A stretch of DNA of 64,000 nt from assembly GCA_035944555.1 (NCBI GenBank), contig DASZAY010000012.1, forward strand, positions 1 to 64,000, given 5' to 3'. Each line of letters opens with the position of its first letter. Within the stretch, counting starts at the first letter, position 1. The position numbers were made by a program, and so were the translations under genes. A model generated the notes under the pieces. The model was not told the DNA's origin. It was given only the letters and a program-made list of their open reading frames with translations, and made no database searches. Below are positions 34,423-42,844 of this stretch, in pieces. Origin of the DNA: CADCWK01 sp035944555 (GTDB lineage Bacteria; Chloroflexota; Chloroflexia; Thermomicrobiales; UBA6265).

Positions 34423-35166
34423 TCAGGCCCGGAGAATGAACGCCGGCAATCCATGCTCGCCCTCGGCGTTCCGGCCGATATCGAGATCAGGGCCCTGCTC
34501 GGCGATCACCGCCTGGGCGGCGCTGACGACATAGCGGTAGGACGCCTCGACGCAGAGGGCCCAGTCCCGCTGTATCCGCTGGCGGGCGACCTCCATGTCG
34601 AACTCCGGCCGGTCGAGCTCGGTGGCACCTCCGTTGGTGTCCAGCCAGAGGTCCAGCTCGAGGTCGAGGTCGTGGTAGTAGCCCGGCTTGATCTCCCGCA
34701 GCGGATGCGAGAAGTTGACGTAATAGCCAATCGTCCGGTCAGCGGGATCGGTGAAGCGGAGCAGCGAGTACCAGCGGTCCGGGAAGAACCACTGTTCCGC
34801 CCCCGACCGCGACATCCGGACCGGGCCGGCCCGGGTCGGAATCTCGAACTCGCGTGGCCGATAGAACGTGAACCGATGCCTCAGAACGTCGCGGTCGCCG
34901 TTCGCCCCTGGTGCGCGAACCCATCCGCCTTCGATCCGGTACTCCCAGCAGGCCCCGCGAAGCTTCTCTTTACGGTAATAGAGATGACCGGGCGGCTTGT
35001 TCTCGGGAGGGCCGCAGACCGGTTCGACAACAGGGGGAGCAAGCGCTGGCAGCGCCAGAGGCCGGCTGTGACCCGTATCACGCACGACGAGGTCAGCCGG
35101 GACAACCTCGTCCGGTCGGTCTGTCCTGTCGTCGTGGCGGATGGCGTCAGGTCGTTCTGTCATCAT
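34423..35166 (-). CDS. DUF402 domain protein
   Basis: The 247-residue protein carries the DUF402 core in its second half: WYSLLRFTDPADRTIGYYVNFSHP, REIKPGYYHDLDLELDLWL. This domain occurs in nucleoside di/triphosphatases of the Ntdp type and in archaeal FAU-1-like RNA-binding proteins. The N-terminal 60 residues are polar and Pro-rich. Two ATG codons stand in tandem with no ribosome site, and a -10-like TACTAT lies just upstream, so the mRNA may be leaderless. Confidence 0.8.
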   Translation of the reverse strand: MMTERPDAIRHDDRTDRPDEVVPADLVVRDTGHSRPLALPALAPPVVEPVCGPPENKPPGHLYYRKEKLRGACWEYRIEGGWVRAPGANGDRDVLRHRFTFYRPREFEIPTRAGPVRMSRSGAEQWFFPDRWYSLLRFTDPADRTIGYYVNFSHPLREIKPGYYHDLDLELDLWLDTNGGATELDRPEFDMEVARQRIQRDWALCVEASYRYVVSAAQAVIAEQGPDLDIGRNAEGEHGLPAFILRA

Positions 35167-35173
35167 GACGTCG

Positions 35174-35179
35174 ATAGTA
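35174..35179 (-). promoter_or_regulatory. Possible -10 box (TACTAT) giving a leaderless DUF402 mRNA
   Basis: TACTAT on the minus strand ends seven bases before the ATG, so transcription would start at or next to the start codon. No -35 is visible. Confidence 0.28.
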
Positions 35180-35308
35180 CAGAATCCGTGCCCCCCGACG
35201 GGACCCCGTCCACCGAATCGGAGCCTCCCGCCATGGGCGGCACGCCTCAGCCGGCGGATTCGTTGGACGGCAGCGTGTTCGATCACGCCGGGACCTGAGG
35301 CGCCGGGA

Positions 35309-36202
35309 TCAGGTCAATGACCGCTCGGCCAGACCAATCCACGCTTGCCGCTCGGTGGCCAGCTCGGTGACGGCGTCGAACATCGCTTCGTTCATTGGGT
35401 GACGCCGGCGATCCTCGATCATCGCGTGGAGCCCCGCGGCGAGGAACGGCGCGAGCTGATCGAGCGTCATGGCCTGGAGACCGTAACCAGTGACGAGGCC
35501 GCGCCAGAACCCATCGACCAGTGCCCGGTCGATCCGGTCGGCCCGGATCGACGCACCGAGTTGCAGGCAGGCATAACTGCGACCGAGGTCCAGTCGTGGA
35601 TCACCGACCAGGACGTTGGTCCAGTCGAGAAGTGTCGAGATCTCGCCCTCGTCAACCAGCAGATTCATCGGGTGGAAATCGAAGTGCAGAACGCACTTCG
35701 CGGAACCCGGACCGGCCACGCGTTGCCTGAGCCCGTCATCCAGACCCTGAAGCCAGTAATCCAGGCGGTCGTCTTCGACCAGGTCAGCGGGAACGGGGAT
35801 CGCGTGCAACCGGGCCATGAGCCGTCCGCTCTGCTCACCCAGCGCGACGGCCAACGGTACGGCGTCGCCTGCGACAGGCCCTGCGATAACGTCGAGGGCG
35901 GTCCGGCCGGAGGCCCATTCCATGACTATGACCGGGATGGACGGGTTGCCGACGCGGGCCGCGGCGATGATCGCGGGGGTCGGAATCCCGGCCCCATGAG
36001 CTGCACGCTGGCCGGAGACTTCCCGTCGGAACGTCGTGTCGTCCGTCTCCGGCTGGGCGCGGAGCAGCAGGTCCCGCGCCCAGCCACGGCCGACCCGCCA
36101 CAGCCATGCTCCGCTCATCCCACCGGTCACCGGTGTCACGGTGGTCACGTCTCCGATCCCAAGCTCGGCCAGCAGGGCGACCGGGTCGAGATGATCAGCC
36201 AT
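35309..36202 (-). CDS. Aminoglycoside phosphotransferase (APH)-family kinase
   Basis: This 297-residue protein of the APH/choline-kinase fold has the catalytic loop CVLHFDFHPMNLLVDEGEI and the metal motif LLDWTNVLVGDPRLDLG. VIVMEWASG is the hinge. Members phosphorylate small molecules such as antibiotics, homoserine or sugars; the substrate here is open. I chose the ATG that overlaps the end of the upstream C39-like gene by eight bases, giving coupled translation. A GTG twelve codons earlier is possible. Confidence 0.85.
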   Translation of the reverse strand: MADHLDPVALLAELGIGDVTTVTPVTGGMSGAWLWRVGRGWARDLLLRAQPETDDTTFRREVSGQRAAHGAGIPTPAIIAAARVGNPSIPVIVMEWASGRTALDVIAGPVAGDAVPLAVALGEQSGRLMARLHAIPVPADLVEDDRLDYWLQGLDDGLRQRVAGPGSAKCVLHFDFHPMNLLVDEGEISTLLDWTNVLVGDPRLDLGRSYACLQLGASIRADRIDRALVDGFWRGLVTGYGLQAMTLDQLAPFLAAGLHAMIEDRRRHPMNEAMFDAVTELATERQAWIGLAERSLT

Positions 36203-37154
36203 CGGTCGGCGGACCGACCAGCAGGCCGTCGTGACCACTGGACCGGAAACAGTCCATGAACAGGTCCCAGGGGACCTCGTACTCGTACGGTCGCTCCCAG
36301 TTGGTGTTCGTGGGCCCTAGCGCATCGTGGATGACGACGACCTCGTCGTTGTACCCGACCGCGCCAACGCAATGGTCGTTGTCGTAGACGGTCGGATGGC
36401 TGGTCCCGTCCGGCGTGACCCAGCGGGTCGGAATCCAGGCCGTGAAGTCGACCGTCGTCTTCATCCAGAGCAATTGTCCCGCCGACAATCCCTTCTCGAT
36501 GTCGGCCCGGGTCTTCGCGACGACCGGCGCGAAGCCGAACGCCTCAAAGGCTGGGATCATCGCCTGCCCGGAACACTTTGAGAAGGTGTTGGAGTCCAGG
36601 TAGCCGCAGAACGCCTTCTTGATGTCACCACCGTAGATGATGGGACCGTCCGGGCCGTCGACGGCATAGGGCTCGAACGGGTTGTCGAACCCAACGATCG
36701 AGACCATCTCATCGAGCGTCGTCTCGACGTCGAACGTCTTCATGATGTTGTGGGCGACATCGAACTCGCAGGTGTAGAGATCCCACTGACCCTGCTTGAG
36801 GAAGGCGTCGATATATGCGGTATAGCTGCGGCCGTTGACGACCACCGGCTCGGCCGCATTCGCCGCCTCGTCCCGGGCAGCGGGAGTCCGGGCCGCGATC
36901 TCGCCACCACCGGCGCCCGCCCCTCCGACAGTCCCCGATCCGCCCAGCCGGGACCCTCCGCCTGCCGGCGCCCCATCGCGGGGCGGCAGGCCGACTTCCT
37001 CGGGGGCATCCTGCCCTAGGGCCGACCGGCCGGCGACCAGCGACGCGACCGCGCCGGCGGCGCCTCCGAGGATGGACCGGCGTGACAGGCGCCCTGTCTG
37101 ATCCGGGGCGACGGGAACTGAAGGGCTACGAGGGGGCAGAATGATCGATGGCAT
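36195..37154 (-). CDS. Tat-exported C39-like (papain-fold) protein
   Basis: The 319-residue protein has a twin-arginine signal (LSRRSILGGAAGAVASLVAG, about residues 23-42). A Gly/Ala/Pro-rich linker runs to about 95, followed by a Peptidase_C39_2-like domain. That domain has Cys in LYTCEFDVAHN and the His-Asp pair in DHCVGAVGYNDEVVVIHDALGP. Such domains are cysteine peptidases or related enzymes outside the membrane. It overlaps the phosphotransferase gene by eight bases. The start at MPSII follows GGGGAACCCC; an ATG 32 codons earlier exists but would bury the Tat signal. Confidence 0.72.
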   Translation of the reverse strand: MPSIILPPRSPSVPVAPDQTGRLSRRSILGGAAGAVASLVAGRSALGQDAPEEVGLPPRDGAPAGGGSRLGGSGTVGGAGAGGGEIAARTPAARDEAANAAEPVVVNGRSYTAYIDAFLKQGQWDLYTCEFDVAHNIMKTFDVETTLDEMVSIVGFDNPFEPYAVDGPDGPIIYGGDIKKAFCGYLDSNTFSKCSGQAMIPAFEAFGFAPVVAKTRADIEKGLSAGQLLWMKTTVDFTAWIPTRWVTPDGTSHPTVYDNDHCVGAVGYNDEVVVIHDALGPTNTNWERPYEYEVPWDLFMDCFRSSGHDGLLVGPPTDG

Positions 37155-37432
37155 GGGGTTCCCCGTGGAAGCGGTCAACGAGCGGTTGGTTACGGTGGCG
37201 GCTGTGGCACCCGGAGTGTGCGCGATGCCGGTCGCCGGTGCAAACGTCATGGCAGGACACAGAACCCGCCGCCTAAGCAGGGCGGTTCCCCGCCGTCGGT
37301 GTCGTCTCTCCAACGCGTGGGAAGTGCGGTCGGTGTCGCGATCGGGGCGTCGGGGTACGATTGCCCGGCGCCGGTATCCCGGCCTGGCGCGCAGGGTTGG
37401 CGGTTGAGCGCCGGGGCTATGAGCGGAGCGGC

Positions 37433-38218
37433 ATGACGACGGCAGACGGGACCCTTGCTGAGCTGGCGACCCCTTACATCGCGCTCGACGAAGAGCAGGT
37501 AGCCCGGTTCGCGGATTACCGGCGGCTGCTGATCGAATGGAACGGCCGGTTCAACCTGACCGCGGTGACGGATCCCGACGAGATCGATCGGCGCCTGTTC
37601 CTCGACGCGCTCCGGATGGTCCGTCCGATCCGGGAGTTCGCCGGGCCCGCTCCGGTCCGCGGGCGACCCGATGGCCCATCCCAGCCGATCCGGCTCGTCG
37701 ATATCGGGACGGGCGCCGGTTTTCCCGGCCTGGCTCTCAAGATCGGGATGCCCGACCTGGATATCACCCTGATCGAGGCGACGGGCAAGAAGGTCCAGTT
37801 TCTCCAGGCGGTCATCGCCGAGCTGGGTCTGGTCGATGTCGTCGCCATCCACGGCCGGGCCGAAGAGCTGGCGCACCAGCCCGCGTACCGCGGGGCGTTC
37901 GATGCCTGCACGGCGCGCGGTGTCTCTTCGCTGGCAGCCCTGTTCGAGATGAGTGCACCGCTGCTGCGCCGTGACGGGATGGGGCTGTTCCCGAAGGGGC
38001 TGGACATCGCCGACGAACTGGCGTCCGGCAAGCGGGCGGCCGGGATGGTCGGGGTCGAGGTCCTCTCCTCGGAAGTCATCCCCGGTAGCGAGACACGCCT
38101 GGTCGTTGCCCGTAAGGCCGCGGAGACGCCGGACCAGTATCCGCGTCGGCCGGGAATGCCGTCCCGCGAGCCACTTGGGAGTGGGAGGTCGGCAACCAGA
38201 TCGCGCCGCAACGGGTGA
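37433..38218 (+). CDS. rsmG: 16S rRNA (guanine-527-N7)-methyltransferase RsmG
   Basis: The 261-residue protein matches GidB/RsmG: YRRLLIEWNGRFNLTAVTDPDEI at the N terminus, the SAM-binding LVDIGTGAGFPGLALKI, and the ATGKKVQFL and DACTARGVSSLAAL segments. It methylates G527 of 16S rRNA with S-adenosylmethionine; loss of it in other bacteria gives low-level streptomycin resistance. The C-terminal 30 residues are a basic extension. The ATG follows GAGCGGAGCGGC. The usual mnmG/parAB neighbours are absent. Confidence 0.93.
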   Translation: MTTADGTLAELATPYIALDEEQVARFADYRRLLIEWNGRFNLTAVTDPDEIDRRLFLDALRMVRPIREFAGPAPVRGRPDGPSQPIRLVDIGTGAGFPGLALKIGMPDLDITLIEATGKKVQFLQAVIAELGLVDVVAIHGRAEELAHQPAYRGAFDACTARGVSSLAALFEMSAPLLRRDGMGLFPKGLDIADELASGKRAAGMVGVEVLSSEVIPGSETRLVVARKAAETPDQYPRRPGMPSREPLGSGRSATRSRRNG

Positions 38219-38631
38219 CTCCTTTCCCTGACCACCCCGCAGCCATACGGGAACGGGGAGGTGCCTAAGGTGGCGGGATGCGGGCGTCAAGCGGGGAGGG
38301 GGCCGGACCGTGATGCCGTCCAGAGGGGAGGACACCGGGATACCGTGGTCCCGGTCGCTTCCCTCGCAGGTGCTCCACCTCCCATTGCCTGTCGAGAAGT
38401 TGGGCAGCGGCTGCAGAAATCCTTGGATGGGGTGTTGATCGACCGAGCGGTCGGGTGACCACTATCTGCGCCGATGCTCCAGTCTCACCCAAGCCTGTCG
38501 CGCGCGTTACCAGCCGGGACGGGCCGGTAATGGCGGGTGCGTTCCCGGCGACCAGCGAACACGGCGGTCCCGGCGGACCGTCCCGGAACCCGGCTCGGCT
38601 CGAGTCCGGACCCAGCGGAGAACTCGCGCGA
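38219..38631. other. Intergenic region, 413 bases, no gene seen
   Basis: Frames in this gap lack family similarity and ribosome sites. I see no hairpin with a T tract or clear promoter. It presumably holds the promoter of the flavoprotein gene. Confidence 0.4.
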
Positions 38632-40077
38632 ATGCCCAACCATTTCGACGTCCTCGTTATCGGTGCCGGACCGGCCGGATCCCACATGGCATCTTCGCTC
38701 AACGAGGCCGGTTACTCCGTTGCCCAGGCGGAGGAGTGGCGGGTCGGCGGGACCTGCCTGAACGCCGGCTGTGATCCCACCAAGACGATGCTGGAGTCTG
38801 CCCATCTGCTCCACCGTGCCCGGCACGCGGCTGAGCTCGGATTGGTCATCCCACAGGCCTCCGTCGACTGGAATGCCCTCCGATCCCGGGTCCGGGCCGT
38901 CCAGGCGATGATCCGCGGGGGCGACCCGGCGCAGGGTGACCAGAACGTCCGGGACGAGGGCATCACGCTCTTCAAGGCTACGGCCCGCTTCATCGACGCG
39001 CACACGGTCGAGCTCTCCGGTGACGAAGGGGCAGGGGCCGAGCGGATCACGGCCGAGCGGATCACGGCTGACCGAATCGTGATCGCGACGGGAGCGGAAG
39101 AGGTTCGTCCGCCGATCGAGGGGCTCGACGAGGCGAACGTCCTGACGAACGTCGAGATCGTCGATATTGACGCGTTGCCCCGGCGATTGGCGATCATCGG
39201 CGGCGGGACGATCTCCACCGAATTCGGGCAGATGTTCCAGCGCCTCGGAGTCGAAGTAACGATTATCGGGTCCGACGAGCGGATGATGCCGAAGGAAGAG
39301 CCTTCGCTATCCGACGCGCTGGAGAGCGTCCTCGCGCGCGACGGCGTGCGGTTCATTGGCGGGATGAAGGTCACCAGGATCGAGTGGCGCGGATCGGAGC
39401 AGGTCCTGACGGGCGAGGACAGGGACGGCAACAACTCCGAGGTCGCCCTGGCCGACATGATCCTGCTGGCGGCGGGCCGCAAGCCCAACGTCGACCTCGG
39501 GCTGGATTCGGCCGGCGTGGAGTACGACGACCAGGCCGGGATCGCCGTCGACGCGTTCGCCCGCACCAACGTCCCGCATATCTGGGCAATCGGCGACTGC
39601 GCGACATCCCACCGGTTCACCCACGTCGCGTCGTTCCAGGCGTCGATCCTGGCCGGGAACATCCGGAAGGAAATCGCGGGCGACGGCGAGCCGAAGAGGG
39701 TCTCAGGCCAGGTTATCCCGTGGGTCACGTTCACGGAGCCGGAGCTGGCCCGGGTTGGCATGACCGAGGCGGAGGCGATGGACGCTGGCCTGGACATCGT
39801 CACGGCGCAGATGCCGATTGCCGAGCAGACCCGCCCACTGGCGGCCAACAAGCAGGACGGGCTGGTCAAGCTGGTCGTCGAGCGCGGTAGTGGCCGCATC
39901 CTCGGTGGACACGTCCTCTCGGCGCGTGCCGGGGAGATGCTCAGCGAGATTGTCCTCGCCATGCAGCATGACCTGCCGGTATCCGCGATCAGCGGTACGA
40001 TCCACTCGTATCCGACCTTCTCCGGCGTCCTGGAGTTCGTCGCGAGGGAAGCGGCCGGCAAGACGGCCGGAGCGTGA
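38632..40077 (+). CDS. FAD-dependent pyridine nucleotide-disulfide oxidoreductase (mercuric reductase/lipoamide dehydrogenase type)
   Basis: The 481-residue class I flavoprotein disulfide reductase has an FAD loop (VLVIGAGPAGSHMA, 8-20), redox pair Cys42/Cys47 in GGTCLNAGCDPTK, an NAD(P) loop (LAIIGGGTISTEFGQ), a second FAD motif (IWAIGDCA) and a dimerisation domain ending IHSYPTFSGVLEF. The HPTLSE motif of lipoamide dehydrogenase is HSYPTFSG here, closer to mercuric-reductase-like groups, but no N-terminal HMA domain or vicinal Cys tail is present. The substrate is therefore open. The ATG follows AGCGGAGAACTCGCGCGA. Confidence 0.9.
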   Translation: MPNHFDVLVIGAGPAGSHMASSLNEAGYSVAQAEEWRVGGTCLNAGCDPTKTMLESAHLLHRARHAAELGLVIPQASVDWNALRSRVRAVQAMIRGGDPAQGDQNVRDEGITLFKATARFIDAHTVELSGDEGAGAERITAERITADRIVIATGAEEVRPPIEGLDEANVLTNVEIVDIDALPRRLAIIGGGTISTEFGQMFQRLGVEVTIIGSDERMMPKEEPSLSDALESVLARDGVRFIGGMKVTRIEWRGSEQVLTGEDRDGNNSEVALADMILLAAGRKPNVDLGLDSAGVEYDDQAGIAVDAFARTNVPHIWAIGDCATSHRFTHVASFQASILAGNIRKEIAGDGEPKRVSGQVIPWVTFTEPELARVGMTEAEAMDAGLDIVTAQMPIAEQTRPLAANKQDGLVKLVVERGSGRILGGHVLSARAGEMLSEIVLAMQHDLPVSAISGTIHSYPTFSGVLEFVAREAAGKTAGA

Positions 40078-40151
40078 TCCCTTGATTCGTCTGCTCGCCT
40101 GCCCGGGGACGGGTGCGGCTGCGAGGCCGGGCAAAGTATGAGTCCGACGAA

Positions 40152-40189
40152 CGAGCGGGGCCCGGGTATGCATACCCGGGCCCCGCTCG
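40152..40189. terminator. Bidirectional hairpin terminator
   Basis: CGAGCGGGGCCCGGGTATG meets its exact inverse, a perfect 38-base palindrome between convergent genes. There is no T tract on either side. Confidence 0.6.
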
Positions 40190-40216
40190 CTGGAGATCCG
40201 CACCGGAATCCGGTGG

Positions 40217-41536
40217 TCAGTCTGTTTCGTCATCCACGTAGAGGCTGGCGGCCAGGGAGGCGAAACCAACCCCCAGGACGGCTGGCCGGATCCGGGACGG
40301 GCCAAGCCAGGAAAGGTCTGGGCCACCGAGCCGGCGGACCGCCCAGCGAGCGAACCCGCTTATCGTTACGACGAGGATGATCCAGGCGACCAGTCGCTGG
40401 AGACGGGGGGTGCCGCCGGCCGAGAGAATGGTCTTCGCGCGATCGCCGGCATCGCCGGGCAGCACATTGCGGGCGGTGTCGGTGACGGTGGACGCCACCT
40501 TCTGCGCCGAATCCTTCACAGATCCGGTCGTTTCGCCGGAGGGACTCGCTTCGCTTCCGGCCTCAGCGCTGGAGGTGTTGGTCGAGTCGACCTTGTTCCG
40601 GATGTCGGCGGCGGCGTCAATGAGGGCGCCGAATACAGTGCCCGCGGATGTCGTGGCGGATCCGTCACCGGTAGACTCCCCGGTGCCTGGGCCGCTTTCG
40701 GCTGATCCGATCGCCGGGACGATCCGGGCATCTTTGTCATGGCTGGTAGTCAGGGTGGTCGGGACGCCGATCTGGTTGGTCAGCGCCTCCGCGGCGACGC
40801 GGAGGTGATCGGCCGGGGTGTCAACCTGCGCATCGGCTGTCGAGGGCGTGCCCGTACCAGCTCCCGTGCCCGCTGGTGGGACGGAAGTGGACATCTGCGA
40901 AGGACTCGTTCCGCTGCGTGCCGGGTTCGTCGTCCCGGACGCCATCACGCTCGTGGCTTCTGTCGCCGCTGGAGTCGTGGTGGCTGGAGCCGGTCGCGGT
41001 GCCATGACCGGACGACCGGCAGCCGGCTGGCTGGCAGGTGTCGATGCGGGCCGGTCGGGCGCAGGCTGCGCACTGGACGAGCGGGTGGGAGTCGTCCCGG
41101 CATCGCTCCCGGACGCCGGGTCGACGATGGGCCTGGCCGGTGTGCCGTCGCCACGAATGATCCCGCCTGAGATCGACTCGCTGGCAACGCTGAAGCTGGA
41201 CGCCTCGCTGGCGGCTACTTCGTCGCCCCTGGTCTCCTGCGGCGGGTTCGGGTCGATATCCGCTCCGGTAACCGCGGCTCCGGACACGTCCGGATCAAGG
41301 CTGTCTGGCCTCATGTCCCGCGGCTCGGCTGGGGTATCGCCGTTCCCGGGTCGTCCGGTCGACATCGTCCGATCTCCTTCCGGCAGGTCACTGGCCTGCT
41401 CCGTCTTCGCGTCCGGTCTGCTGCTCATCCGTCCCGGTGTCGAGTCGTCACGGTCCTCGCTGGAGGGGGCGTCGGACCGGTGATCCCGGTCGCGGTGGCC
41501 ATGCTGGCGGTTCTTGCTGGGTCGTACCCGGGGCAT
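40217..41536 (-). CDS. Low-complexity protein with C-terminal membrane segments
   Basis: About the first 370 of 439 residues are disordered and rich in Ser, Thr, Pro, Gly, Ala and Asp. The last 70 hold two hydrophobic segments (LVAWIILVVTISGFARWAV and PAVLGVGFASLAASLYV). A short helical part (VFGALIDAAADIRNKVDS) precedes them. No signal peptide is present, so it would be a tail-anchored protein. The start is uncertain: the ATG used has AGGAGTCAACGGCG upstream, while one at 41365 has an even better AAGGAGATCGGACG. I do not recognise a family. Confidence 0.55.
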   Translation of the reverse strand: MPRVRPSKNRQHGHRDRDHRSDAPSSEDRDDSTPGRMSSRPDAKTEQASDLPEGDRTMSTGRPGNGDTPAEPRDMRPDSLDPDVSGAAVTGADIDPNPPQETRGDEVAASEASSFSVASESISGGIIRGDGTPARPIVDPASGSDAGTTPTRSSSAQPAPDRPASTPASQPAAGRPVMAPRPAPATTTPAATEATSVMASGTTNPARSGTSPSQMSTSVPPAGTGAGTGTPSTADAQVDTPADHLRVAAEALTNQIGVPTTLTTSHDKDARIVPAIGSAESGPGTGESTGDGSATTSAGTVFGALIDAAADIRNKVDSTNTSSAEAGSEASPSGETTGSVKDSAQKVASTVTDTARNVLPGDAGDRAKTILSAGGTPRLQRLVAWIILVVTISGFARWAVRRLGGPDLSWLGPSRIRPAVLGVGFASLAASLYVDDETD

Positions 41537-41861
41537 CGCCGTTGACTCCTGTCGCTTCTCCGGCAGCGTGCTGCCGGCGTTCGCTGGCCCGGGTTGGCTC
41601 AGATGTGAGCGGCCCGGACCGGGTCGATCTGGTGTTCGCTGTTGCATGACGGTTGCCAGCGGACCGCTCCGGGTCCCGCTGGTGCCACCCATCACGGCCG
41701 GAGCCGACGGAACGGTTGGAACAGCCCAGCGGTATCATGATGCGGTTTGCCCGTCCCGCCTCGCGTCCGGAGCCCCACCCCGTGCCATTCATGTCCCCTT
41801 GTCGGACCCTTCTCGTTTCCCGGGTTGTTGCGGGTTCGACCAGACTGCCGGGCGCCCGCCG
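41537..41861. other. Divergent intergenic region, 325 bases, no gene seen
   Basis: It separates the low-complexity membrane protein from the DMT transporter gene. I see no convincing -35/-10 pair or hairpin. Confidence 0.4.
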
Positions 41862-42833
41862 ATGAACTCGGCGCTGCTCGTGCTGGCCCTCTCGGCAGGC
41901 TGCCTGCTGGCGGTGCAGGGCGGGCTGAACAACACGTTGCGAACCGTGATCCGGGCGCCGGTCGGGACGGCCCTGATCTCGTTCGTTTCAGGCTTGGCCA
42001 TCCTCGTCGCGCTGATGTTTGTCACCGGCGAAGGGGTCCCGGGCGGCAAGACGCTTGGGGACGTGCCGTGGTGGGCGTTCACCGGCGGGACCTGGGGCGT
42101 CTTCGGCGTGGTCGGGACGATCCTGCTGGTTCCCCGTCTGGGTGCCGCGACGACCGTCGCGGTAAACATCGCAGGTCAGATGCTGATGTCGCTGCTGCTC
42201 GATGCGGAAGGCTGGCTTGGTGTGCCGCAACGCGACCCAGGGCTGCTTCGGCTGGCCGGGGCCGTGGTCGTCATCGTCGGAGCGACATTGATCGCGTGGC
42301 AGGGCAGCCAGCGGGCCCTGCGAACCGTGGCCACGACAGCACCCAGGGACGAGGGGCTACCGACTCAGCCGTCCCGCCAGTTCCCCGCGGTACGTCTGGT
42401 CGAGGTGCTGTTTGCCTTCACGATCGGCGCAACCATGCCAACCCAGGCGGCGATCAACGCCCGGCTCCGGACCGAGCTGGACGCCCCGTTCACGGCGTCA
42501 GCGATCTCGTTCGGGGCCGGGACTCTGATCCTGATCCTGTGCGTCGCAATGTTCGCCAATCAGCGGCCGCGCATGGACCTGGTTCGCACCGTCCCGCCGT
42601 GGGCGCTGCTTGGAGGGGCCTGTGGGGCGTTCTACGTTGCCTCGTCGGTGTTCCTCGTGCCGGAGTTCGGCGCAGCTATCACGACGGCCCTGGTCGTTTC
42701 CGGCCAGAACCTCGCGTCACTGGCCATCGACCACTTCGGCTGGCTGCGGCTCCCGCGGCGCCGGGCGACGATCCGGCGGGTCGTCGGGGTCTCGCTGCTG
42801 TTGATCGGCGTGCTGTTCGTCCAGTTCGGATAG
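41862..42833 (+). CDS. DMT-superfamily transporter with duplicated DUF606/YdcZ domain
   Basis: The 323-residue membrane protein has about ten helices and an internal duplication. Both halves begin with a related pattern (AVQGGLNNTLRTVIRAPVGTALISF and PTQAAINARLRTELDAPFTASAISF) and contain GGTWGVFGVVGTILLVPRLGAATT / GGACGAFYVASSVFLVPEFGAAIT. Single-domain YdcZ-type proteins are about 150 residues, so this is a fused pair. It probably exports or imports a small metabolite. It converges on the rhamnose genes with 11 bases between, which may hint at the substrate. Confidence 0.85.
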   Translation: MNSALLVLALSAGCLLAVQGGLNNTLRTVIRAPVGTALISFVSGLAILVALMFVTGEGVPGGKTLGDVPWWAFTGGTWGVFGVVGTILLVPRLGAATTVAVNIAGQMLMSLLLDAEGWLGVPQRDPGLLRLAGAVVVIVGATLIAWQGSQRALRTVATTAPRDEGLPTQPSRQFPAVRLVEVLFAFTIGATMPTQAAINARLRTELDAPFTASAISFGAGTLILILCVAMFANQRPRMDLVRTVPPWALLGGACGAFYVASSVFLVPEFGAAITTALVVSGQNLASLAIDHFGWLRLPRRRATIRRVVGVSLLLIGVLFVQFG

Positions 42834-42844
42834 CGGACGGGAAC